64,000 nt of DNA from Synechococcus sp. NB0720_010 (GTDB taxonomy: Bacteria > Cyanobacteriota > Cyanobacteriia > PCC-6307 > Cyanobiaceae), in NCBI RefSeq assembly GCF_023078835.1, contig NZ_CP090898.1, positions 2,234,045-2,298,044 of the forward strand. The letters are read 5' to 3'. The notes under the pieces were generated by a model that was not told the origin of the DNA, searched no databases, and saw only the letters and a program-made list of their open reading frames with translations. Shown here piece after piece: positions 35,585 through 46,051 of this stretch. The first letter of the stretch is position 1. Each line of letters opens with the position of its first letter. The position numbers and the translations under genes were made by a program.

Positions 35585-36951
35585 ACGCGCAGCATCGACG
35601 GCAGCCAGTTCACCAAGGGCGGGAAGCAGACGATCAGCAGCAAGACCGCGAGTTGAACGCCGATGAAGGGCCAGGCACCGCGGTAGATCGACTGGGTGCT
35701 GACCTCGTCTGGAGCCACCCCGCGGAGGAAGAACAGGGCAAAGCCGAAGGGGGGCGAGAGGAACGAGGTCTGCAGGTTCGCGCCGATCAGCACCCCAAAC
35801 CAGAGCAGGGCCTCAGGTCCCAGCAACTGACGCGCGCTGGGCAGCAGCAAGGGCAAGACGATGAACGCGATCTCAAAAAAGTCGATGAAGAAGCCCAGGG
35901 CAAAGATCACGGCCATGCTCACCAGCAAAAAGCCCGCCTTGCCCCCCGGCAGGTTGAGCAGCAGATCGCTGATCAGCTGATCGCCGCCCACGCCGCGGAA
36001 GACCAGGCTGAAGGCTGTGGATCCCAACAGAATTGCCATCACCATCGCGGTGGTGCGCAGGGTGTCGTCGCAGACCTGACTGAGGCCGCGGCGATTCAGT
36101 CCCCCCTCCAGTGCCGCCAGGGCCATGGCTCCGATCGCCCCAATCGCTCCAGCTTCGGTGGGGGTGGCCAGGCCAAAAAAGATGCTGCCCAGCACCAGCA
36201 GGATCAAGCCCAGGGGCGGCAGCAGCACCTTCAACAGTGCCCCGCCGCTGGGCTGGCTGGAGCCGGCCTCGGCGGTGAGGGCTGGTGTCAGTTCCGGCTT
36301 CAGGCTGCTGATGACCAGGACGTAGAGCGCGAAGCCCGCGGTCATCAGTACCCCGGGGATCAGCGCCCCCAGAAACAGGTCGCCAACGGAGACCCCCAAC
36401 TGGTCGCCAAGTACCACCAGCACGATGCTCGGCGGAATGATCTGGCCCAGGGTGCCGGAGGCGGCAATGACTCCCGTTGCCAGGGAGCGGTCGTAGCCCG
36501 CCCGCAGCATCACCGGCAGGGAGATCAGTCCCATTGTGGTGACCGTGGCGGCGACGACACCGGTGGTTGCGGCGAGGAGCGCCCCCACCAGCACAACCGC
36601 CAGGGCCAGGCCGCCGCGGACTCCCCGCAGCAGTTGGCCCATGGCCACAAGCAATCGTTCGGCGATGCCCGAGCGCTCGAGCATGGCCCCCATGAACACG
36701 AAGGCCGGAATCGCCAGCAACGTGAAGTTGCTCATGATCCCGAAGATCCGCTGGGGCAGCGCCGTCAAGAACTGCGGTTCAATCACCCCAACGGCCATCC
36801 CCAACAGGGCGAACAGCACCGAGATGCCGCCCAGGCCGAAGGCCACCGGGTAGCCGCTCAGTAACGCCAGCACCAGGGCGATGAACATCGCGGGCCCCAG
36901 GACCTCGCCGGGGAAAAAGGTGATGACGTAGCCGAAGGCCTCCAGTTCCAT
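35581..36951 (-). CDS. dctM: TRAP transporter large membrane subunit
   Basis: 456 aa, about 12 hydrophobic helices with family-like segments (IPAFVFMGAMLERSGIAERLL, ASGTLGQIIPPSIVLVVLG, ATPTEAGAIGAIGAM, GFFIDFFEIAFIVLPLLLP). DctM is the ion-coupled permease of tripartite transporters that import organic acids with Na+. It overlaps dctQ by one base and is last in the hemL-dctP-dctQ-dctM unit. The symbol denotes the family, not dicarboxylate specificity. Confidence 0.92.
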   Translation of the reverse strand: MELEAFGYVITFFPGEVLGPAMFIALVLALLSGYPVAFGLGGISVLFALLGMAVGVIEPQFLTALPQRIFGIMSNFTLLAIPAFVFMGAMLERSGIAERLLVAMGQLLRGVRGGLALAVVLVGALLAATTGVVAATVTTMGLISLPVMLRAGYDRSLATGVIAASGTLGQIIPPSIVLVVLGDQLGVSVGDLFLGALIPGVLMTAGFALYVLVISSLKPELTPALTAEAGSSQPSGGALLKVLLPPLGLILLVLGSIFFGLATPTEAGAIGAIGAMALAALEGGLNRRGLSQVCDDTLRTTAMVMAILLGSTAFSLVFRGVGGDQLISDLLLNLPGGKAGFLLVSMAVIFALGFFIDFFEIAFIVLPLLLPSARQLLGPEALLWFGVLIGANLQTSFLSPPFGFALFFLRGVAPDEVSTQSIYRGAWPFIGVQLAVLLLIVCFPPLVNWLPSMLRV

Positions 36952-37457
36952 CAGCGCTCACGCCTCAGGCGCAGCGCCTGGGCCAGGCCCTGCAGCGCCA
37001 ACAAGCCAAAGCCCAGGGGGATCAAGCTTTTGATCCAGTAGCGCGGCAGGCCGTTGGGATCCGGCGACTGCTCCCAGATCTGCCAGGACTGCAGGGCGGG
37101 CAGTAGCGAGACCAGCAGCACCATGACCGCGAAGGGCAGCAGCAGCAGCAACGTCCCGCCGAGTTCAATCCGCCGTTGTTTGCGGGCGGACCAGCGGCTG
37201 TGGAGCACATCCACGCGGACATGGCCATTGCGCTGGAGCGTGTAGCCCAGCCCCAGCAGGAAGGCGATGGAAAACAGGGCCCACTGGGCCTCGATCAGGG
37301 CGTTGGAGCTCAGGCTCAGTCCCAGGGCCAGGCCGAGGTGGCGCCCGACCACATTCCAGGCTCCGACCACCAACATCAGCAGGATGGCCCAGCGACCAAT
37401 CCAGGCGGCAGCCTGGTTCAGTCGATCGATCTGATCAGGCCAGTCCAAGCGCGCCAT
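36951..37457 (-). CDS. dctQ: TRAP transporter small membrane subunit
   Basis: 168 aa with four hydrophobic segments, such as WAILLMLVVGAWNVVGRHLG and ALFSIAFLLGLGYTLQRNGHVRVDV; the latter is the hallmark of DctQ proteins. It pairs with DctM in the membrane. Overlaps with both neighbours by one base indicate co-translation with dctP and dctM. Confidence 0.9.
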   Translation of the reverse strand: MARLDWPDQIDRLNQAAAWIGRWAILLMLVVGAWNVVGRHLGLALGLSLSSNALIEAQWALFSIAFLLGLGYTLQRNGHVRVDVLHSRWSARKQRRIELGGTLLLLLPFAVMVLLVSLLPALQSWQIWEQSPDPNGLPRYWIKSLIPLGFGLLALQGLAQALRLRRER

Positions 37458-38572
37458 CAGCGGGGTTGGCCGTAGCTGAAGCTGGCGTAGGAGAGCTGAT
37501 TCACCCGGTTCCAGGCCCAGATCTGCTCACGGAAGGTCTGCCAGCCGGCGTAGAGGGTTTTGAAATCCTGGTTCGTTCTCGCCGTGTCGGCGTAAAGCTG
37601 GTCGCTGGCTTCGCGGGCGGCCGTCAGGATCGCTTCGTCGTAGGCACGCAATTGGGTTCCGCCTGTGATCAGGCGCTGCAGGGCCTGACCGTTGAGGCTG
37701 TCGTAGCGGCTCAGCATCGAGAGGTTCGCTTCGTAGCAGGCCGTGCTGAACATCGCCTGATAGTCCGCCGGAAGGGCGCGCCAGGCGCTCTGGTTCACCA
37801 GGGCCGCGAGGGTCGGACCTGGTTCCCACCAGCCTGGGTAGTAGTAGAAGCGGGCCGCCCGGGGGAGGCCGAGCTTCTCGTCGTCGTAGGGGCCGGTCCA
37901 CTCCGCCGCATCGATGGCGCCACGATCAAGGGCCAGGTAGATCTCGCCGCCGGGTAGGACCTGAACGTTCACCCCGAGGGCGGCCATGACCTTGCCCCCC
38001 AGGCCGGGGATGCGCATCTTCAGGCCCCTCAGGGACTGCAGTCCCTCCAGTTCCCGTTTGAACCAGCCGCCCATTTGGGCTCCGGTATTCCCCGCCGGGA
38101 AGCTGATCACACCGAAATCGGCGTAGAGGCGATTGATGGCCTCATTGCCGCCACCCTCATAGAGCCAGGCGTTCTGCTGCTGCGCCGTCAGGCCAAAGGG
38201 CACGGAGGTGCCGAAGGCCAGCGCGGGGTTCTTGCCGACGTAGTAATAGCTGGAGGTGTGGCCGCATTCGACGGAGCCGTTTTGCACGGCGTCGAGCACT
38301 TCCAGGCCCGGCACTAGTTCCCCGGCGGCATAGGGCTCGATCTGGAAGCTGCCCTCGCTCAGTTCCGCGACCCGGCGGCTGATGGTCTGGGCGCCGCCAA
38401 AAATCGTGTCCAGGGAGTGGGGCCAGCTGGTGGCCATGCGCCAGCGCACCTGGGGCCGTGCGACCCCGGAGGCATCACCGACTTTGCGGATGCGGCAGGC
38501 ACCCAGTAAGGAGGCTGCTCCCGCGGAGCCCGCCGCTGTGGCCGCAGCCCGCAGCAGGCCCCGCCGCTGCAT
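37457..38572 (-). CDS. dctP: TRAP transporter substrate-binding protein (2-oxoacid/glutamate-type)
   Basis: 371 aa from ATG 38572. The N-terminus combines a twin-arginine start ([18 protein letters not shown]) with a lipobox (LLGAC), so a Tat-exported lipoprotein is likely. The binding domain resembles the TakP group ([37 protein letters not shown]), whose members bind 2-oxoacids; cyanobacterial relatives serve glutamate uptake. The start lies two bases after the hemL stop. Substrate is not decidable from sequence; glutamate or 5-oxoproline would fit the neighbours. Confidence 0.88.
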   Translation of the reverse strand: MQRRGLLRAAATAAGSAGAASLLGACRIRKVGDASGVARPQVRWRMATSWPHSLDTIFGGAQTISRRVAELSEGSFQIEPYAAGELVPGLEVLDAVQNGSVECGHTSSYYYVGKNPALAFGTSVPFGLTAQQQNAWLYEGGGNEAINRLYADFGVISFPAGNTGAQMGGWFKRELEGLQSLRGLKMRIPGLGGKVMAALGVNVQVLPGGEIYLALDRGAIDAAEWTGPYDDEKLGLPRAARFYYYPGWWEPGPTLAALVNQSAWRALPADYQAMFSTACYEANLSMLSRYDSLNGQALQRLITGGTQLRAYDEAILTAAREASDQLYADTARTNQDFKTLYAGWQTFREQIWAWNRVNQLSYASFSYGQPR

Positions 38573-38574
38573 CG

Positions 38575-39891
<1,317 letters not shown>

Positions 39892-40005
39892 AACGGAATC
39901 CGCAGACTGGATTGGGGCTCGAGACCCCAAATGGGCCTTAAGCGTCGCCCATCCTTACGCAATCACCGCCCAAGCGGTCGAGACCGTGCCAGCTCGTTAA
40001 GGTCG

Positions 40006-41499
40006 TTGGGCATCCCCACAATCGCTGTGAATCCAGACTGGGGCTTGGTTGAGCGCCGATTGAAGGCCCTGCTGCCGGCGCGCTCGGTGGTGGCCAAGCG
40101 TCAGGAGTTGCTGGCCTACGACTGCGATGGTTTGACGCTGCATCGCCATCAACCGCCCTTGGTGGTTTTGCCGGAGACCACCGCTGAGGTGGCGGCGGTG
40201 GTGCGCCTTTGCAACGAGCTTCAGGTTCCATTCATCGCCCGAGGCAGCGGCACGGGCCTCTCGGGCGGAGCCTTGGCGGAGCAGCCCGCGCTGGTCATCG
40301 CCACCAGCCGCATGCGCCGGGTGATCGCCATTGATCTCCCCAATGAGCGCATCACCGTGGAGCCCGGGGTGATCAACAGCTGGGTGACGAGGGCGGTCGC
40401 CGGTGATGGCTTCTATTACGCCCCCGACCCCTCCAGCCAGGTGGCCTGCAGCATCGGCGGGAACGTGGCGGAGAACTCCGGCGGGGTGCACTGCCTGAAG
40501 TACGGCGTGACGAGCAACCACGTCCTGTCGATGGAGGTGGTCCTCCCCGATGGCAGCGTGACGACCCTGGGTTCGGGCATGGCGGAGACCCCCGAGCTGG
40601 ACCTGCGTGGGGTGTTCATCGGTAGTGAGGGAACCCTGGGGATTGCGACGGCCATCACCCTGCGCCTGTTGCGGCAACCGGCCTGCGTGGCGGTGCTGTT
40701 GGCGGACTTCGCCTCGATGGAGGCGGCGGGCGAGGCCGTGCGTCTGGTGACCGCCGCTGGGGTCCTGCCGGCGGGCATGGAAATCATGGATCGCCGCTGC
40801 ATCCATGCGGTCAATGACTTCTTCGGCGTGGATGAGTACCCCCGCGAGGCCGCAGCTGTTCTGTTGGTGGAACTCGACGGGCACCCCCTGGAGGTGCAGG
40901 AGTCGGTGCAGATGGCCGCGGAGCTCTGCCGGGAGGCAGGAGCCGGTGGGGTCCGTGAGGCCTGGAGTCAGGAAGAGCGCGATCGCCTTTGGAAGGGCCG
41001 CAAGAGTGCGATTTCAGCCCTGGGCCGCCAATTCCCCAACTACTACTTGCAGGACGGGGTGGTGCCGCGGACTGCCCTGCCGCGGGTCTTGGCGGCGATT
41101 GAACGATTAAGTGAGGAGCACGGTCTGGCGGTGGCCAACGTCTTCCACGCCGGTGATGGCAACCTCCACCCCTTGATCCTGTATCGCGCCGATGAGCCCG
41201 GCGTGAACGAGCGGGTCACGGCCTTGGGGGCAGCCATCTTGAAGCTCTGCCTCGATGCTGGCGGCAGCATCAGTGGTGAACACGGGGTGGGCAGCGACAA
41301 GCGCTGCTACATGGACTGGATGTTCAGTCCCGATGACCTCGAGACGATGCAACTGGTACGGCGGGCCTTTGATCCAGACGGCCTGGCCAACCCCGGCAAG
41401 ATCTTCCCCACCCCGAAGAGCTGCGGAGAATCGGCCCGTCGCTGGATGGAGCTAAAGGAGGAGGGCCAGCGCCTACCCGAGGGGGTCGAGCTCTACTAG
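40006..41499 (+). CDS. glcD: Glycolate oxidase subunit GlcD-like FAD-linked oxidase
   Basis: 497 aa from TTG 40006, or 490 from GTG 40027. FAD-binding type 4 domain: PFIARGSGTGLSGGALAEQ and CSIGGNVAENSGGVHCLKYG; C-terminal oxidase domain with NVFHAGDGNLHP and GEHGVGSDKRCYM. Cyanobacterial GlcD oxidises glycolate (or D-lactate) from photorespiration without releasing peroxide. GlcE and GlcF are not in this window. It is divergent from hemL and convergent with xthA. Confidence 0.9.
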   Translation: MGIPTIAVNPDWGLVERRLKALLPARSVVAKRQELLAYDCDGLTLHRHQPPLVVLPETTAEVAAVVRLCNELQVPFIARGSGTGLSGGALAEQPALVIATSRMRRVIAIDLPNERITVEPGVINSWVTRAVAGDGFYYAPDPSSQVACSIGGNVAENSGGVHCLKYGVTSNHVLSMEVVLPDGSVTTLGSGMAETPELDLRGVFIGSEGTLGIATAITLRLLRQPACVAVLLADFASMEAAGEAVRLVTAAGVLPAGMEIMDRRCIHAVNDFFGVDEYPREAAAVLLVELDGHPLEVQESVQMAAELCREAGAGGVREAWSQEERDRLWKGRKSAISALGRQFPNYYLQDGVVPRTALPRVLAAIERLSEEHGLAVANVFHAGDGNLHPLILYRADEPGVNERVTALGAAILKLCLDAGGSISGEHGVGSDKRCYMDWMFSPDDLETMQLVRRAFDPDGLANPGKIFPTPKSCGESARRWMELKEEGQRLPEGVELY

Positions 41500-42317
41500 G
41501 GCCAGCTGTCCTCGTCTTCGTCCTCTTCCGGCGGCCAGGCCAGGTTCACCACCACCGGGGCATGGTCACTGGGTTGGACATTGCCGCGGGGCTGTTTGTC
41601 GATGACGCAGCCGGTGGCGCAGCCCAGGAGCTCCTCTGAGAGATAGATGTGGTCGATGCGCCAGCCCAGGTCCCGGTCCCAGGCCCCGCTGCGGTAGTCC
41701 CACCAGCTCCAGTGCCCACTGCCCGGTTCAAAGACACGAAAGACATCCGTGAGGCGATCGGCGAGGGCGGCGCGCAGGGCTGTGCGCTCTGGATCGCTGG
41801 CCATGATCGTGCCGCTGAGGCGTTGCGGGTCCGGTAGATCCCGGTCCTCCAGACCGATGTTGAAGTCCCCCACCATGCAGAGCGGATCCCCCTGCTCCTC
41901 CTGCACCGCCAGGTAGCGCTGCAGGCAGGCCAGCCACTCAAGCTTGTAAGGGTATTTCTCGCTCTTGAGGGAGCTGCCATTGGGGACGTAGAGGTTCAGG
42001 ATCCTCACCCCATCGACCAGTCCGCTGATCACCCGTTTTTGTTCGCTGAGCGGCCCCGCGTCCGGGAGCAGGGCGTCGAAGCCCACCTGGACGTCCTCCA
42101 TCGGCTCTCGGCTGATCAGGGCGACGCCGTTGTAGGCCTTCTGTCCGCTGATGGCGCAGTGGTAGCCGATCTGCTCAAAGGCCTGCAGCGGGAACAGGTC
42201 GTCGCTGACCTTGGTCTCCTGCAGGCAGAGCACATCCGGTTCATGGGTCTGCAGCCAGGCCAACACTTGATCCAGGCGGGTCCGCACGGAATTGACGTTC
42301 CAGCTGGCGATGCGCAT
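41496..42317 (-). CDS. xth: Exodeoxyribonuclease III
   Basis: 273 aa from ATG 42317 (MRIASWNVNSVRTRLDQVL). AP-endonuclease family motifs: LCLQETKV (catalytic Glu), LNLYVPNGSS, VGDFNIGLEDRDL and a C-terminal GWRIDHIYLSEEL plus SDHAPVVV. It cleaves abasic sites in base-excision repair and has 3'-5' exonuclease activity. Acidic C-terminal tail PPEEDEDEDSW. Overlaps the glcD end by 4 bp. Confidence 0.93.
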   Translation of the reverse strand: MRIASWNVNSVRTRLDQVLAWLQTHEPDVLCLQETKVSDDLFPLQAFEQIGYHCAISGQKAYNGVALISREPMEDVQVGFDALLPDAGPLSEQKRVISGLVDGVRILNLYVPNGSSLKSEKYPYKLEWLACLQRYLAVQEEQGDPLCMVGDFNIGLEDRDLPDPQRLSGTIMASDPERTALRAALADRLTDVFRVFEPGSGHWSWWDYRSGAWDRDLGWRIDHIYLSEELLGCATGCVIDKQPRGNVQPSDHAPVVVNLAWPPEEDEDEDSWP

Positions 42318-42378
42318 CGATGGGAGGTGGCTTGGGGCTGCTCCTAGCATTCCCGCCAAGCTGTTCGATCGAAGTGCC

Positions 42379-42696
42379 ATGTACCGGGGACTCACCGCGG
42401 CCTTGATCGCGGCCGCCGCAGTGCTGCCCCTCGCGGCTCGCGCCCAGTCCGGCAACACGAACCTCGCTCCCGAGCCGAGCGTTTTTGATCAGGGCCCCGG
42501 TGGCACCAGTCGGAAGGGCGGGTCGCTGCTGGACAGCACGAATCCGATCGACCTGATGAACAAGCTGCGGCGCAGCTCGGCGATGGATGACGCCACCGAC
42601 CCCGGCGACGCCATTGACGCGGCACTGCGTCAGCTCGACAGCCAGCCTGCTCCCCCTAGCTCTGGGGCTTCTTCTCCGCTGGTGACGGCTCCTTAG
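42379..42696 (+). CDS. Small exported protein of unknown function
   Basis: 105 aa from ATG 42379 with a clear signal peptide (YRGLTAALIAAAAVLPLAARAQS). The mature part is Pro/Ser/Asp-rich (LDSTNPIDLMNKLRRSSAM). No catalytic motif. Its last 41 bp overlap the convergent TPR gene. Divergent from xthA with a 61-bp gap. Confidence 0.72.
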   Translation: MYRGLTAALIAAAAVLPLAARAQSGNTNLAPEPSVFDQGPGGTSRKGGSLLDSTNPIDLMNKLRRSSAMDDATDPGDAIDAALRQLDSQPAPPSSGASSPLVTAP

Positions 42697-43492
42697 CGCT
42701 CTTTTTGTTCTCCCTGAGGCTGTCGAGTCCCCAGCTGGCGGCGACACGATCCAGGCGTGGGTCTTTCTTTTCCGGTTGCCTGGCCTGGGCGTCCGCCAGG
42801 GCCTGACCAGCTCCCGCGAGGTCGCCTTGGTCTTGTTTCAGCAAGGCAATGGCAAGAAGAGGTCTGGGGTCTCGCGGGAAATCTTTGGCGAGCTGTCCAT
42901 AGAGGGCTAATGCGTCCGCGCTCTTTCCTTGCCGCTGGCGCAGATCACCCAGCAGCAGGCCAAGCCCCAGCTTTTGTGGCTGGGGGGTGGGTTTACTGCT
43001 GGCCTCCAGCAGGGTCTTGAGCTGGGCCTCGGCTTCGGCGCCGCGCCCCTGCTCCAGTTGGATCAGGGTGAGCAGTTGCAGCGCTTCAATCCGATCGGGC
43101 TTGAGGTTGAGGATCTGGCGTAACTCCCGCTCAGCCCCGGGGCGGTCGTTGTTGTCGCGGCGGAGCTCCGCCAGCAGCAGACGCAGCTGCCAGTTCTGAG
43201 GCTGCTGATCGGCCAGGCGCTCCAGCACGAGGCTGGCCTCCTGGGATTGACCTTGCTGAATCAACAGATCGATGAGCCGCTGCTGATCCGCGTTGCTGGC
43301 GGATCCGTCGCCGAGGCGGGCTTGCAGCAGGGCAATTTGGCGCTCATTGCTGCCCTCGGGGCTGCCCTGGGCTTTGAGGGCTTGGTGCTGACCCAGCAGC
43401 CAGCCGCCGGTGAGTGACACCGTCACCAGCCCCGATGCCACCAGGGCGATGAGCACGCCATCGCGCTGGTTGGTGCGGCCGCGTGCCGGCAT
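42656..43492 (-). CDS. TPR-repeat membrane-anchored protein
   Basis: 278 aa. One N-terminal membrane helix (GVLIALVASGLVTVSLTGGW) then about five TPR-like repeats (ASLVLERLADQQPQNWQLRL, AERELRQILNLKPDRIEALQ, AEAQLKTLLE, ALALYGQLAKDFPRDPRPL). Gln and Ala rich, ending in a Lys/Glu tail. Probably a scaffold at the membrane, facing the periplasm or cytoplasm. Confidence 0.8.
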   Translation of the reverse strand: MPARGRTNQRDGVLIALVASGLVTVSLTGGWLLGQHQALKAQGSPEGSNERQIALLQARLGDGSASNADQQRLIDLLIQQGQSQEASLVLERLADQQPQNWQLRLLLAELRRDNNDRPGAERELRQILNLKPDRIEALQLLTLIQLEQGRGAEAEAQLKTLLEASSKPTPQPQKLGLGLLLGDLRQRQGKSADALALYGQLAKDFPRDPRPLLAIALLKQDQGDLAGAGQALADAQARQPEKKDPRLDRVAASWGLDSLRENKKSAKEPSPAEKKPQS

Positions 43493-43595
43493 CGAGGAAC
43501 CTGCAAGTGGGCCTCAGTCTGGGCCCTTTTTGCAAGCTCGGTACATTGTCCAGCGGGCGATGGATTTCACGAGCGCCCAGAGGGTTTCAGCCACG

Positions 43596-44207
43596 ATGCG
43601 TCAACACCCCATTTCCCCGGTCACAGAACCGATGCAGTACCGCGCCATCGGCGTGGTGCGGGGGACTTACGTGCCGGCTGATGCAGATCAGCTCACCCGT
43701 GGAGTGATCCAGACCGAGGACGGCTCAGAGATTGATGCCGTTGTCCTTGGCCGCGTGCTGACGCTGATGCGTCGTCACTTGGACCTGAGCAAGCCCCACC
43801 TCTGGGTGGCCTATCCCCGTTTCCGCGATCCTGATCAGCTCCATCTCCAGCTGGTGGGGGTCTGGGAACCCAGCACCCTCTCCCCCGAGGAGAGTGCCGA
43901 TGAGGGGGATGACCTGCCCGAAGGCGATGGTTATTTCTCGGTGCGCGGCGAGTTGATCTACACCCGTCCAGAGGACGGTGATCTGGTCGTCAAGATTCGC
44001 CAGCAGCCCAGGCCTGACGGTCGCCGCCCAACCCCATTCAAGCTCCAGCTGAAGGGCCAGGTGGATCCTGCCCATCTGCGCCACTTCGTTTCATTGGATC
44101 TGCGCCGCGAGGGTCAAACCCTGCAGGTTGAGAACCACGAAGTCATTGCTCCTGTGCCCCAACGGGCCGGCCGCGGTCGCGGCGGTCCCCGCGGTGCTCG
44201 CCGCTAG
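43596..44207 (+). CDS. Conserved cyanobacterial protein of unknown function
   Basis: 203 aa from ATG 43596; ATG 43560 and ATG 43632 are possible and none has a clear ribosome-binding site. It reads like a soluble beta-rich protein (MQYRAIGVVRGTYVPADAD, DAVVLGRVLTLMRRHLDL, KPHLWVAYPRFR) with a Gly/Arg-rich tail (PQRAGRGRGGPRGARR) that could bind nucleic acid. The next gene starts with GTG on the base after its stop. Confidence 0.7.
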   Translation: MRQHPISPVTEPMQYRAIGVVRGTYVPADADQLTRGVIQTEDGSEIDAVVLGRVLTLMRRHLDLSKPHLWVAYPRFRDPDQLHLQLVGVWEPSTLSPEESADEGDDLPEGDGYFSVRGELIYTRPEDGDLVVKIRQQPRPDGRRPTPFKLQLKGQVDPAHLRHFVSLDLRREGQTLQVENHEVIAPVPQRAGRGRGGPRGARR

Positions 44208-44852
44208 GTGCGTCTGGCCAGCTCCGATCAGGGATCAACGGCGGCCTTGCGGGCCGGCGTTGCCGTGGCGGGGATCAGTGTTGTCTCCGTTGTGGGCCCT
44301 GTGCTGGGCCTCTCCCCCTGGCTGATTGCCGGAGCGGCCGGTGGGGCACTGACGGCCCTGACGCTGGATGCGGCCCGCTTCGGTGGCCTCGGCGGACATC
44401 TGCTGGCGGAGGCCTTGCCCTTTGGTTTGGGTCGCGCCCGGCTGCGGCGCATTGCTGTGCATGAGGCTGGGCACCTGCTGCTGGCCGCAGAGAACCAGTT
44501 GCCGGTGAAGCAGGTTCTGGTGGGCAGCCGCGCCTGTTTGCGCCATGGTTTGCGCGTGAACGGCAGCACCGAATTGGAACCTCCTGCCCAGGTGAAGATG
44601 CCGCTGGAGGATCTGCGGCGTTGGAGCCGGGTGCTTCTGGCCGGGATGGTGGCCGAGGTTGTCGAGTACGGCGGCTCCCGCGGCGGCGCCGATGACCGGG
44701 CTCTGCTGGGACGGCTCTGGGGTCTCTCTGGCCACGATGTGATGACGGCGCAAAACGAGCAGCGTCGTGCCCGCCGCGAGGTGCAGCAGTGGCTGGAGCA
44801 GCACCGTGAGCAGCTTCAGGCCAGTGCGGAGCAGCTTCTGCAGGAGGCCTGA
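44208..44852 (+). CDS. M41-like membrane metalloprotease without an AAA domain
   Basis: 214 aa from GTG 44208. Two N-terminal hydrophobic segments (VAVAGISVVSVVGPVLGLS, WLIAGAAGGALTALTL) precede RRIAVHEAGHLLLAAENQLP with the zinc motif HEAGH at residues 85-89. GGSRGGADDRALLGRL near residue 156 matches the region of FtsH holding the third zinc ligand (Asp). No Walker motif is present, so unlike FtsH it lacks its own unfoldase. It could be an ATP-independent protease or an FtsH partner. TGATG overlap with larC. Confidence 0.78.
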   Translation: MRLASSDQGSTAALRAGVAVAGISVVSVVGPVLGLSPWLIAGAAGGALTALTLDAARFGGLGGHLLAEALPFGLGRARLRRIAVHEAGHLLLAAENQLPVKQVLVGSRACLRHGLRVNGSTELEPPAQVKMPLEDLRRWSRVLLAGMVAEVVEYGGSRGGADDRALLGRLWGLSGHDVMTAQNEQRRARREVQQWLEQHREQLQASAEQLLQEA

Positions 44853-46051
44853 TGGGATCCCTGGCGGTGGTGGATTGCCCGACGGGATTGGCCGGGAACA
44901 TGCTCCTGGCGGCCCTGTTCGACTGCGGACTGCCTGAGGAGGTCGTCCACCAACCCCTGGCGGCCTTGGGTTTGGCTGGGCTCTATCGCCTGCAGCTGGA
45001 GGAGCGCCGCAGCGCAGGACTGCGTGGCTTGCATCTGGAGGTGGAGCTGATGGAGCGGCAGCCCCCCCATCGCCACTGGGCGAGCCTCAAAGAGCAGATT
45101 CAGGCAGCCGATTGGCCGCAGGCACTCCGTGAGTCGGTGTTGAGGGCCTTTGGGGTGCTGGCGGAGGCGGAAGGCGCGGTCCATGGCCACCCGCCCGAGC
45201 AGGTGCATTTCCATGAGGTGGGGGCTCTGGATGCCCTGGTGGATGTGGTCGGCGTCTGCGCTGGCTTGCAGCACTTCGGGGTTGAGCGCCTGATCTGCAG
45301 TCCTCCACCCGCTGGCCATGGCCAGGTCAAGAGTGCCCACGGCCTGCTGCCGGTGCCGGTGCCCGCGGTGCTGGAGCTGGCCACGCGCCATGGGGTTCCG
45401 CTCGCCACGAGTGCGGGCTTTCCTCCAGCGGAATTGACGACGCCGACGGGATTGGCCCTGATGGTGGCTTGGGCAGAGTGCTTCGCGCCGGCGCCGTCCC
45501 TGCGTCCGAGCCGGCTGGGGATCGGGCTGGGCACACGCGAGTTGGATCGCCCGAATCAGTTGCGCCTGCTCCTGGCTGAGGCGGATGTCCCCGCTAGCAG
45601 CGCTCCCGAGTTGCAGACCGTTGTGCAGCAGCAGGCCCAGATCGACGATGCCACCCCGGAGGATGTGGCCTTCCTCCAGGAGGCCCTGCGGGAGGCCGGG
45701 GCGTTGGAGGTCTTTGCCCAGCCGGTCGTGATGAAGAAGGGACGCGCGGGCAGCTTGATCACAGCATTGGCCTGGCCGGAGCAGGCGGAGGCCCTGCGGG
45801 CGATCTGGTGGCGCTATGGCAGCAGCCTGGGGGTGCGTGAGCAGCAGCAGCAGCGCTGGGCCCTGCCTCGGCAGATCGAGCAGCGGCAGACGCCCTGGGG
45901 GCCCGTGCGCTTCAAGCGCTCCATCCGACCCGATGGCAGCGTGCTCTGCAAGCCGGAACTGGAGGACTTGATTCCCTTGGCGCAGCAGCGGCAGCTGCCC
46001 CTGGATCAGCTGCGTGCAGAGCTGCTCCGCTGGTTGGAGGAGCAGCCGTGA
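44852..46051 (+). CDS. larC: LarC, nickel-pincer cofactor biosynthesis protein
   Basis: 399 aa in a single uninterrupted frame. Family features: DCPTGLAGNMLLAALFDCGL, VHFHEVGALDALVDVVG and TTPTGLALM. LarC inserts nickel into the pincer cofactor used by lactate racemase LarA; in some lactobacilli it needs a ribosomal frameshift, which is absent here. No larA, larB or larE lies in the window, so its client is open. Overlaps both neighbours (TGATG before, 4 bp after). Confidence 0.88.
   Translation: MGSLAVVDCPTGLAGNMLLAALFDCGLPEEVVHQPLAALGLAGLYRLQLEERRSAGLRGLHLEVELMERQPPHRHWASLKEQIQAADWPQALRESVLRAFGVLAEAEGAVHGHPPEQVHFHEVGALDALVDVVGVCAGLQHFGVERLICSPPPAGHGQVKSAHGLLPVPVPAVLELATRHGVPLATSAGFPPAELTTPTGLALMVAWAECFAPAPSLRPSRLGIGLGTRELDRPNQLRLLLAEADVPASSAPELQTVVQQQAQIDDATPEDVAFLQEALREAGALEVFAQPVVMKKGRAGSLITALAWPEQAEALRAIWWRYGSSLGVREQQQQRWALPRQIEQRQTPWGPVRFKRSIRPDGSVLCKPELEDLIPLAQQRQLPLDQLRAELLRWLEEQP

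Noticed and set aside
35653-36864. A 403-codon open frame opposite dctM
   Set aside because: Gln/His-rich composition typical of the complement of a Leu-rich membrane protein; no domain.
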